DNA from: Lasiosphaeria ovina
Lineage: Eukaryota; Ascomycota; Sordariomycetes; Sordariales; Lasiosphaeriaceae
NCBI GenBank assembly: GCA_033439765.1
Contig: JAULSN010000032.1
Location: 1-13,276, forward strand
Length of the DNA: 13,276 bases
Reading direction: 5' to 3'
A program made the translations under genes and the position numbers. Shown here piece after piece: positions 1 through 9,000 of this stretch (within the stretch, counting starts at the first letter, position 1; the number at the start of each line of letters is the position of its first letter). Under the pieces are notes generated by a model, which did not search any database, was not told where the DNA came from, and worked only from the letters and a program-made list of their open reading frames with translations.

Positions 1-703
1 TCCCAGCTGGTATGGATCTCTCCTCATAACCCTCATCCGTCGTTCAGGTCAACAAGACTCACATCTGAGACAGCACCGACCCCTCTCCCCCCACCGACTG
101 CGGGCCTGTACCTCAAGCATGTTGCCCTCGGCCGTGGTACCCAGAACTACACATGCGATCTCAAAAATGCAACCGCCGTTCCGGTCGCCAACGGCGCAGT
201 GGCCACCCTGTTCAACGCCTCGTGCCTAGCCTCGACCTACCCGGATCTTGCCAGCTCGCTGTCTCGTGCTGCCATACAATTTAAACCTGACTGAAAACGA
301 GTCGAAGCTTGCTCCTTCCAACCTCGGTGTCAGCGGTTTGCATTACTTCACCACCACCACAACCCCATTCTTCAACCTTGATGTCAGCCAAAACTTGAAG
401 CTTGGCGAGGCACAATGCAACAAGACCAACAACACTCCAGCCCCGGCAAATGCGGCTAAGGGCCAGAAGGGAGAGCCAGCCGTCCCGTGGCTGAAGCTCG
501 TGGCCAAGGTTGGCGCCTCTGGCGGTCTTCAAGAGGTTTACCGTGTTGAGACTGCGGGTGGCAGCGCTCCTGCGAGTTGCAAGGGGTTGACACCAACCTT
601 CGAGGTGCAATATGCAGCACAGTAAGTTATTCCTGAACATATGAAGCTCAATACGTAGTACGCTAACACTTGATTCCTCAGATATTGGTTCTTTGCGAAG
701 TAA
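1..703 (+). pseudogene. DUF3455-family protein, 3' part, one frameshift
   Basis: Seen: the reading frame from base 1 gives family-typical segments, including LKHVALGRGTQNYTC (about 112-156) and GAVATLFNASC (about 196-228), then runs into a TGA at 292-294. The frame one base over carries the rest: SGLHYF, TPFFNLD, AVPWLKL and VYRVETAGG, ending after the intron in QYWFFAK and a stop at 701-703. Removing one base near the tttaaa run at 280-285 would join the two halves. Known: these motifs fit fungal DUF3455 (Pfam PF11937), secreted-type proteins of unknown function, sometimes loosely labelled malate dehydrogenase. Inferred: either a young pseudogene or a homopolymer sequencing error; nothing else in the frame looks decayed. 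The N-terminus and any signal peptide lie outside the window. An AG acceptor at 46-47 preceded by a pyrimidine-rich stretch could mark an earlier intron, but this is weak. Confidence 0.82.
622..681 (+). other. spliceosomal intron, last of the DUF3455 gene
   Basis: This is a 60-bp intron with donor GTAAGT at 622, branch-like gctaac at 662-667 and acceptor ctcag ending at 681. Splicing joins ca to a, giving a Gln codon, and continues into YWFFAK before the stop, which is the usual end of this family. Without splicing the protein would stop at 623-625, directly after the Ala-Gln of the same motif. Confidence 0.85.
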
Positions 704-1811
704 AGACAGCTCTCCGGCACGCCAACAGCAACAAATCCGAAACGAATTCATGAAGACTGTATAATAGGGGCTTTTTACTTTGCACATACCATGGCGTGCG
801 GGCGTTTGTAGGCGCCCGGCGATATCGCCTTATTCTTTCGCTTGTTTGTATTTAATTCCATTCATGAACGGTCGGAAAACTTTCCAGGGGCATTACTCAA
901 TGCATAAACACTTTTAGTCTTTTTTATCCTCCTTGACCTCCACAACAATACCCCTCGCGTACATAATATATCATCTCAGGATCTCTACAGGACCGATCTT
1001 TCACTGGCTCGGGTTGTTAGGAGTTAGAAAATGGGGAAGAAGGGAGACACTATCATGGCCTAAAGTTAAAATTAGGGCCTGAGTTCAAGATAGTATAATA
1101 CACATGATACTCATTTGACCATCGTGCTGTTTGGGACGGGTGACTACGACATGAGCCATCGAACCCACAAAGCGGGTTATTGTCGTTTACAATGAAAGTA
1201 CTGAGCGTGTAAGACTTATTTACTTCTCTCGTTCCCCCCCTCCTAGCTTCAACTGGCAAACTAAACCCACCGACTCAAAACCGTCGAGGTGTGTGAATAT
1301 TTCCATCAGGATTCTGGGGGCCAAACGGGTCCTTCCGAGTCGGCCTATCAACCGAAAGGGATCTGCCAAAAGTATTTATGGGTAGATGCGATGCGAGGGG
1401 CACAGTCTCGCTCGCTCTGAGGCGTACACACACATACACACATACACACACACACGCACGCACGCACGTTCACTACTTAACTCACCCACAGGTACGCACA
1501 CCATACACATGCGCGCCTGCGGCCGACAAGTTAAACATTAGCTGCGAGAAAAATATTTATTGTCTATTGTTGTTGTGACTGAGAGAGGGGGGGGGGTATT
1601 TAGGTCTCTACAATCCAATCCCTAGAAGCTTGCCCTACGAGGTAAAGGGGGTCAAAAACAGGGGGTACTTGGGATCCAAAAACGGGTCCCTCTTTCCCTC
1701 TATTAGTAACCCACGAACCTATGTAAAATTGACCGTTATAAAACGGTGACTTCCGTTTTCAAATAGGCTGCCTCCCACCCCGCATCCCTAGACCCCGGCC
1801 AGTGTCTGCTA
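704..1811. other. intergenic, no supported gene
   Basis: No reading frame here has recognisable protein character. It holds the likely 3' UTR of the DUF3455 gene, a possible stem-loop at 1049-1094 (ACTATC pairing with GATAGT, with an inner GGCCTAA/TTAGGGCC pairing), a CA-type microsatellite (listed separately), a run of ten G at 1587-1596, and a perfect small hairpin at 1732-1747 (ACCGTT/AACGGT). Confidence 0.6.
1425..1468. repeat. CA/CGCA microsatellite
   Basis: An alternating purine-pyrimidine run of (CA)n interrupted by TA, grading into CGCA repeats. Such tracts are length-variable and can form Z-DNA; no other function is visible. Confidence 0.9.
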
Positions 1812-1986
1812 ACTAGTAACTGGTAACCGCATCCATGGCGCGGGTGTTGACTGGTAGTAACCGATCCACGACAAACGGGGACTGGTAACCACGCATAGCG
1901 AGGGTGCGTGATAAGTAACCGTATTCACGGTACGGGGCGGTAACTGGTAACTATCCTACCAGCGAGAGAGCGTAACTAGTAGATTT
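1812..1986. repeat. degenerate tandem array of about 31-bp units
   Basis: The decamer actggtaacc or a close variant recurs at 1819, 1850, 1881, 1911, 1943 and 1975, giving steps of 31, 31, 30, 32 and 32 bp. Each unit continues with a loosely conserved half that often contains gcgggtg or cgggg. A further actagta lies at 1812 just before the first unit. The array ends about 45 bp before the start of repeat A. No protein reading is supported. It may be an old minisatellite or the subterminal part of a decayed element. Confidence 0.7.
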
Positions 1987-2169
1987 TATTCTTCGCCTCT
2001 ATATTATACTCGCCCAAAATATAGAGATAGTGTTGAACTACGTTCCTATATAGGCCTGAACTCAGCACCTATACAGGGTGCACAGTGTTGTGACAGGTGC
2101 AGCGGAAGCAAGGCGTGTAGCGTATATCGGGAACCAAGTGCAAGGTAGGTCGATCAAGTGCAGGGTAGA

Positions 2170-2458
2170 CTGTAGGGAACTGTGCCCTACGGTCCGATAC
2201 AACAGTGCTTCTGCAAGGCACTGAGGGAAGCAGGCTGACTGACTACAGGTCTGTAGAACTCTGCTACAGGCCTGCCACTCAGACTGTGAGGACTCTGCTC
2301 AGCAGTCTACCTCGTAGGCTGTAGGGGACTCTGCCCTGCAGGGGGAGCAGGCTGACTGACTACAGGTCTGTAGAACTCTGCTACAGGCCTGCCACTCAGA
2401 CTGTGAGGACTCTGCTCAGCAGTCTACCTCGTAGGCTGTAGGGGACTCTGCCCTGCAG
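2170..2458. repeat. array of seven hairpins sharing a 7-nt loop
   Basis: Each hairpin has a loop reading RACTSTG while the stems differ. (1) 2170-2192: GTAGGG and CCCTAC around AACTGTG. (2) 2246-2274: a stem of about 11 bp with CTGTAG and CTACAG around AACTCTG. (3) 2281-2308: AGACTGTGAG and CTCAGCAGTCT around GACTCTG, with one bulged base. (4) 2319-2341: CTGTAGGG and CCCTGCAG around GACTCTG. Hairpins 2-4 recur exactly at 2363-2391, 2398-2425 and 2436-2458. Extra stems flank the array: 2203-2223 (CAGTGC/GCACTG) and 2463-2475 (GGTC/GACC around ttcgg). Wobble pairs in hairpins 2 and 4 keep the stems paired. The role is unknown. Confidence 0.8.
2229..2458. repeat. perfect 113-bp direct tandem duplication
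   Basis: Copies at 2229-2341 and 2346-2458 are identical by eye and separated by gggg, a period of 117 bp. Each copy holds three hairpins of the array. Perfect identity points to a recent slippage or unequal-exchange event. Confidence 0.92.
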
Positions 2459-2902
2459 TCAGGGTCTTCGGGACCAACTGTGGGTGCTAAAGAAGACGGA
2501 GAGGAGTTGTATTATAGAAGAAGTATAGTACAAAGAGTGTGTGTGAGTGCAGTGCTTGCTTGTTGCTTTCTTTTATACTCACAACAAGAAGCTTGCTTAC
2601 TTGGAAGGAAATCTATCTAAGGGAAAGGACAGGTCTATATGGACTAAGGTGGGCTCTCTAAAGGTTCTAGAGGCCCACAGGCTCCGTAGACAGCTCTGTA
2701 TTCTACAGTCTTCTAGTGGGCTTGTACGTATGCCAAGACGTATAGGGGTTTCGAGAGGGGTGCTGTGAGGCAAAGTAAACAATCTAGGTATAGCGCCCCA
2801 GCCACCACACAACAGCCACAACACTCATAACTCCAACACAGCTACTGCAGTGCCCTGCACTTCAGGACCCTAATAACCCTAGTAACTAGCCATACTTTAA
2901 CA

Positions 2903-2931
2903 AGAACCTTCTAGAGAGCCCACCTTAGGTT
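2903..2931 (-). repeat. inverted A-derived segment, left part, ending in the gypsy target duplication
   Basis: This reads as the reverse complement of part of 2608-2668 inside repeat A, with a few changes, and continues at 10625-10658 on the far side of the gypsy element. The last five bases, 2927-2931 (aggtt), are the left target-site duplication. Confidence 0.75.
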
Positions 2932-3184
2932 TGTCACGGTCGGCACCAGCGCCAAGGCCCCACCACGGATTTAAGCTCATCACTAGCCCCGATTAGGATT
3001 AGTCGCACGTGACCTCCCGCAAGCCCCAGAGGTCCGTGCTCCCTGAGCCCTAGCCCATACTTACCCCGCGACCACAATCGCACCTTTGTAGATTTTCTTC
3101 CTTTCTTCTTCACCTTAGAATCCTTAGACTATGGTATAGCTATATTAGCGATCCTTTTCCTAGTTGCTATTGACCGCTGTCACA
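2932..3184 (+). repeat. gypsy 5' LTR
   Basis: It begins TGTCACGGTC and ends GCTGTCACA, so the hexamer TGTCAC occurs at both ends in direct orientation within TG...CA termini. It differs from the 3' LTR only at 2947, C here and T at 10382, a CpA to TpA change. The bases after the LTR (tcattctaagg) do not show the TGG expected of a tRNA 3'-end primer site. 3185-3312 is an untranslated leader. Confidence 0.95.
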
Positions 3185-3312
3185 TCATTCTAAGGTCAAC
3201 ATCCACCGCCTGGGAAGGCTTTCTAATATCCCACCGACCTGAAGAAGAAGAAACCGACTAACAAGATTGACCTGACGAACCCCGACCGAAGACTTGAAGT
3301 ATCTCCGTTACG

Positions 3313-5920
3313 ATGCCGAGATCCCCCGAAGAAGCCGCTGCTGCTGCGCAGAAGGCTAGAACTAAAGTTGACTATGACCCTATGGCGTTGGACGCTACAA
3401 TACCGCCGTAAGACAAGATCATGACGTAGCACCCTGATCTGATGCGAATGGGAGAGTAGTACGTAGAGCGTCGCGCCTGTCCCTTGATATTGCTAACCCG
3501 CGCACTACTATCGATGAAAACGAGACCCAGCTCGAGTTCTACAAGCGAGTCATCACAGCCGAAATGCCCAGGGAACGCTTCGAGATGACGACCGACCAAT
3601 GGCGTGCTGATACCGCACTTCGTGTGGGTAAGATCGCCGTATTACGGTCGCCGAGCGACCATAGGAGTAGCTTTTCATTTCCGCCTAATGACTGATAAAG
3701 GCATCGATACTTGGCCCGCTTTTAATAGACTCTGCTCACGAGACGACTTTACCCGTATAGTGAAAGATGATGAAGACGCCATGTACTAAGAATTCAAGTT
3801 CCGAGCTATCGTTATGGCCGCTTTTCGAGCCCAGAGCGCCGAATTGCTAACCACCGCCAGCCGACTGGATACTAATTAGGAACTTCTTTTCTAGTAGACT
3901 AAAGCATTTGCCCAGAATATTAAAGAGGTGCTAAAGAACCCTAACGTCGCTCTTAGCGATGCCCAAGCCCGTATCGCCAGCTTAGAGTAAGAATTGCAAG
4001 ACAAGGTCGCTAATACGTTCGACCTCCAATAGACGATCGCCGAGCAAGCCGTCGAGAATCGCAAGCTCAAGAACCTGAATGCTCCGAACCCGACTCCGTC
4101 GGTCACTTCCATTCCCGACCCCTCGACCACGATCAATATTAATATTAGTACCCAGAATACTATTAGGAACCGTAGCCGCCTACCCCGTACTATACCGGCC
4201 CTATTAGAGACCTCGACCTAGCGAGCTGCCCGTTCCGCGAAGATTGATAGCCCAAAGCCCTGGAACGCCGACCCCGACGTGGATAAGGTAGAATTCGAGA
4301 TCTTCTATCGATACTTAATGAACAAGTTGTGTTGAAGAGGTTATATCGATAGAGCATTAATTAGTTTTCAAGCAGTTGGAAGAGTGGTAGTTATGGAAAG
4401 GTTTTAACGGAAGGTAAGGTTTGGAGCTTCCGTGAGATAGATTCGAAGGCGGTGAAGGATGGCAGAATGGATGATAATGAAGAGCAGAAAAAGTGGAGCA
4501 GAATGGTATTTAGATTGTTGTGATTGGTCGAAGACTGATTGAGATGTTATTATTCTAAATACAAAGGTGGGAAAATGGTCCCCTTATTATACCAGCTTGT
4601 GTGGACTCGGTTGAACGGAACTCGGCTCTGTTCAACACTTCGAACAACGGTCTGAAGCCAACAGAGGATCGTTGGCCAAGGTCGTAGCCGGCCCGGCAGG
4701 GCCTGCGGCTAGTTGGCCCGGGCCTGTTGCAGGTGGCCGGCAGGTGGCCCGGTCCGCGGCCAGGTGGCCCTGTGAGCGGCCTGGCTGTTGGAACCGGTTG
4801 CCTGAAGGTCGCCTACTGCCCTGGCCGTGCGGGGCCAACACCTGTGGCAGTTGGATCGATTCCAAAGACCGTATACGCGGGGCATTGAGTGGTTGTGGTT
4901 GCATTACGTTGTGTAAGGGTGTAGGTCGTTGTGTATATAAGCTTTGCAGCTTACATAAGATTGCTTATGTAAGAGACCCACAATTATTTATAGTTGTATT
5001 ATTACGTAAGCAGTATAAATATTTATTATATATTTTTACCTCTCATAGTTCTTTTTATATCGTTTATTTTATATAAGGTAAAAAATATATATATTAAAAA
5101 CCAACAAGTTGGAAGGTAACGCTGACCACTTCACTACCGACCGCGTACGTATGGCGTATATCGAGAACTGTTTGGCAGGCGTGGCCTCGGATACGATTGA
5201 TCCCTATATATCGAATAACCACCCTAAACCAATTACTACTAGTAACGCCTTACTCGATCTTATCTAGTCCGAATAGTATAACCCGAATCGCCTTAAGACC
5301 GCTTAGGATAACTACAAAGTTGGCTATAGAAAACGTCGGTAACGACTATATTAAGTTCAAGAATAAGTTTATTCGTTTAGTAGGTAAGGTCCGTAAACCG
5401 AAGTCGGAATAGATTATAGAGTTCCGCCGTAAGATTCACCCTAGCTATATACCGCCATAATGCCTAATTCTTGGCCCCGGACGCCACTTTCGAGAGCGTC
5501 GCCAAGTACGGATAAAGCATTACCCGAAACTTCACTAACGTACGTTAGCGAAAAGAGGCTAAGTAGAAGGACCTAGTTCCTACCGTAAAGAAAGACAAGC
5601 CTCGCCGTAGCGTAGTAGTTACCGCCCTAATACCCCTATTAGGAACCCGAAGCTAGTGGCCTCGGGTAACTCCCCGTCTCTTCCCCTACGTCCTAATAAG
5701 ACCGAAGCTATATAGCTTACTAAGGAAGGTCGTTACTTCGTATACCGCGAGAAAGGCTACGTCTAGAATAATTACCCGCTTAAGGAGTAAGCTCGTCGCT
5801 AATAGGAAGCCAAAATCCGAGCTATTACGTAGTAATTTAATTCGGACTCGGAGGAAGATAGTGGCCAGTCTTCGTCGATAAGCGATAATAACGATACCGA
5901 TATCGAGTTAATAAACTAGG
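3313..5920 (+). pseudogene. gypsy gag, broken and interrupted
   Basis: Starts at ATG 3313 (MPRSPEEAAAAAQKA). Seen: frame 1 with a passage in frame 3 between about 3465 and 3645, several TAA/TAG codons, a heptad-like coiled coil at about 3900-4075, and a capsid-like region reading DVDKVEFEIFYRYL just before the solo LTR. Skipping 4330-5111 continues the frame exactly (EGNADHFTTD...). A nucleocapsid zinc knuckle is recognisable at 5734-5775 by spacing (C-X2-C-X4-H-X4-C) but all four ligand positions encode Tyr. It ends in an acidic stretch (SDNNDTDIE). Known: gag forms the particle and its knuckle binds RNA. Every visible stop can be derived from CAA, CAG or TGG by a CpA to TpA change. The 3' limit is approximate. 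Confidence 0.8.
4325..5111 (+). mobile_element. solo LTR of family B with target duplications (element 4330-5106)
   Basis: The element is 777 bp, begins TGTTGAAGAGG and ends AAACCAACA (inverted tips TGTTG/CAACA), and is flanked by perfect 5-bp duplications agttg at 4325-4329 and 5107-5111. It has no protein of its own; the 134-codon frame at 4672-5076 is low-complexity and unsupported. Layout: an A/G-rich first third, a region dense in GGCC at about 4675-4800, a TATA-like tatataag at 4935-4942, a perfect 10-bp stem with an attg loop at 4950-4973, and an AT-rich tail. CpA and TpG are at normal density, so it escaped the RIP seen in its host element. A relative lies at 10753-11512. TG...CA ends and a 5-bp duplication are typical of LTR elements that have lost their interior by LTR-LTR recombination. 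Confidence 0.9.
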
Positions 5921-6059
5921 CGCCCTAGGAAATAAGGACTCCCTCCTAGGGAATATATCCCTAAGATCGACGAAGAAGAAGATAGGATTAAGTATACTAA
6001 GATAAGGCATCTCGTTAGAATAATTAAGTAATAGTTCCTTCGATATTAGCCCCCTTATC

Positions 6060-9000
6060 GGTAGAGGTTCCTTCCTCTATAACTATAGTATAGCTAATAA
6101 TGGATTTTCTCTTTCTACTTCTAACGTATTAATAGATAGGAGTAGATAGTTATATATTTATAAGCCCTAGATTCGCAAACGAATAGTAAAGCACCTATAG
6201 TCCGATTAACTAGATAACTTTCGTAAGAGAGGAGTTTCCGACTATCGAGGTAAGCCTATAGGATATTAGTAGGCTAGTACGAGGGTACCTCCGTATATAA
6301 GGGCGAACTATTTATAATAAATGGATAATCGTACTCGAGATAAGGTACGATATCCTTATTAGTAAGAACTAGTTCGCGTACTACGACGTATAGGCGGACT
6401 ATATAAAGTAGCGCCTACTATTCCCCCCCGACTAGAACGTCGACCCGCGGTACTAGATAGATATCCCGGTCGGGAAGACCAAGCTTCTTAAGAGTAAGAG
6501 CTATTAGGAGGATATAGTACGGAGGTAACGGGCTATAGACGCCGAGGATAAACGACGTTAGGATAGACGTAGTATCCGTAATCGAATTAAGATCCTAGAG
6601 TAATAAGCTATTAAACCAGAACCTACACTTCTCCTACGCCTACCCCTACTACTCCCCGTCTAAAGAAAGTTCGCTTCCTTAACTAATAACCCCGGAGGTC
6701 GTCGTCTAGTAACTTCTAGTAACGCGAGCTAAACCGTATAGAGCGGGAACTCCATAACGGTAGTAGTAGCGATAACGAGGAAGGTTAACAAGCCTACCGG
6801 AACCAAGTTAACCGAAGTAACGATTACTTCCTTATACCCGGAAACGGATATTCGCGGGCGATATAAGATAAAGCGAGACGCTATTAGCTAGTATAAAGAG
6901 CGTATACCTAACCTACGTATAGTTAGAGCTATATCGTTCCTTAAGACGGCCTATAAGGCGTAGGACTCCATCTATATTATATCGTTATATAAGCTAGACC
7001 GGTATATCCAGGACCGCCGGGAATAGTAGTTACTAAAAGACGATAGAGATCTGGCTAAGAAAATTATCCAGACCGTCCCTATAGCGTACTATAATTTCCT
7101 AGACGTCTTTAGCAAAGCCGAATCGGACGTTCGCGCACCCCACCGCCTAGGGAAGGCTAATCACCGTATCGAGCTATTAGAAGGCAAGACCCTAGAGAAA
7201 GACCTTATCTATAGCCCTCTCTATAAGATGTCTCTAGAGGAAACTGGAGGCTTATCGTATATATATTACGGAGTACCTACAAAAGGGATTTATCGAGCCT
7301 AGCTCAGCCCCTAGGTAGCCCCGGTACTAATAGCAGCCAAGCCTGGAGGAGGACTCCGTTTTTATATCGACTACCGACGACTGACACTAAATTACCCGGA
7401 AGGATCGGTACCCGATCCCCCTTATCGACGAGACCCTCGCGCTAATCGCTAGTAAGAAGATCTTTACCAAAATCGATATCCGGTAAGCCTTCTATAAGCT
7501 AAGAATCCACGACGATAATATCGAATTAACCGCGTTTAGGATAAGGTACGGGTCCTACTAGTACCGAGTCCTACCCTTCGGGTTAACTAATAGACCCGCC
7601 ACTTTCTAGCGATTTATTAACGAAGTATTAGTAGAATACCTCGATATGTTCTATAGTACCTATATCGATGATATTCTTATCTTTTCTAACTCCCTAGAGG
7701 AATATAAGGAGTATGTCAAAAAGGTCCTCGCTAAGTTAAGAGAGTACGGCCTCCAGGCCGATATTAAGAAATACGAGTTCTACGTTACCAAGACTCGCTA
7801 CTTAGGCTTTATTATCGGAAAAGACGGTATACGCGTAGACCTAGAAAAGACCTCCGTAGTTAGAAACTAGGAAAGGCCTACGACTATGAAAGGGATCCAG
7901 TCTTTCCTCGGGTTCTATAACTATTTCCGCCGGTTTATTAAAGATTATAGCCGGATAGCCCGCCCTATAACGGACCTTACGAGGAAAGACCAACTATTCG
8001 TATAGTTACCCTATTATTAGGAGGTATTTAAGGAGCTTAAGTACTCCCTACTTACCGCCCCGCTACTCGGATACTTCGACTTCTACGTAGAAACCCGTAT
8101 AGAAACGGACTCCTCGAACGGCGTAGTTACAGGAGTACTTACGTAAATGGGGGAGGATGGCGAATAGTACCTAGTAGCCTATTATTCGGAAACCCTATAA
8201 GGAGCCGAGCACAATTACCCGATATAAGATAAAGAGCTCCTCGTTATCGTTAGAGGTCTAGAAACCTGGCGTACTATACTATAAGGGTTATAGAAACTAT
8301 TCCTCGCCGTTACCGACTATAAGGCTCTTAAGTTCTACTCGGAAAAGAGACTATTAGGTTAGCGATAAGCGAACTAGTAGGATGATTTATTACGATATAA
8401 CGTCTAGTTCACGTATCGACTAGGGAAGGAGAATATTATAACGGACGCGCTCTCCCGTAAAATAGAAGATCTGGTTACTATTAAAGCGAAGCGTAAAGCG
8501 GAACGTTATATACGGATCTTTAAGCTACTAGAGGGACAAATCAGTATACTAGCCTAGGATAAAGGAGATGAACTCCCCTCCCCGGAGTAGACTAGTACGC
8601 TGGCCCCGAAGATCTCCCTCCTAGAGAACGACGAACCGCTAACTTAACCTTTAGGTATCGAGGTCATCGATAAGATCATCACCGCTAATCGTAAGGATCC
8701 GGAGATGAGCGTATAGCGAGAGAGAGCGTAATAGGGAGATGCCAAGTTCGCCCTATCCGAATTAGGACTCCTTACGCGCGATGGAAAACTAGTAGTCTTA
8801 GGAAAAGATAACCTCCGGATATTACTTATAAAAGAGGTTCATAGTAGAATCATTACGGCTTATCCCGGGCGTAATAAAACTTTTAAGCTCTTAAAGCTAT
8901 ACTATTAGTAGCCCGAGATAAGGACGTTCTCCAACTAATACGTCGCGAACTATATAGCCTACTAACTAGCACGCCACCCTAGGGATAAGACCCCTAGTTT

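Larger units (their letters stand above)
2031..2902 (+). mobile_element. LTR-like repeat A, copy 1
   Basis: The left end TGTTGAACT is supported by a second copy that starts identically at 10659 after unrelated sequence; the two stay similar for about 90 bp until the second is cut off. The right end is less sure: ...ctttaaca at 2902 gives TGTT/AACA ends, and an alternative ...ctccaaca ends at 2838. The flanks (gatag before, agaac after 2902) do not match, so there is no clean target duplication. It carries no retroelement protein; the 73-codon frame at 2547-2768 has no recognisable features. Inside are the hairpin array, a 113-bp duplication, and a stem-loop at 2671-2723 (GCCCAC pairing with GTGGGC, plus an inner CTGTA/TACAG). 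Best read as a solo or rearranged LTR, or a non-autonomous element. Confidence 0.6.

Noticed and set aside
281..787. 168-codon minus-strand frame
   Set aside because: It is the antisense shadow of the DUF3455 coding sequence.
1140..1200. tRNA-like sequence on the minus strand (gggttcgatggc)
   Set aside because: Only a T-arm-like motif is seen; no acceptor stem, D arm or anticodon arm could be fitted.
1812..1986. CRISPR-like array
   Set aside because: The repeats are degenerate throughout, there are no distinct spacers, and the genome is fungal.
2868..2890. Interstitial telomere repeat (CCCTAA-like)
   Set aside because: Only two imperfect motifs; not a tract.
4672..5076. 134-codon reading frame in the B LTR
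   Set aside because: Composition follows the GGCC block and AT tail, and no equivalent open frame is evident in copy 2.
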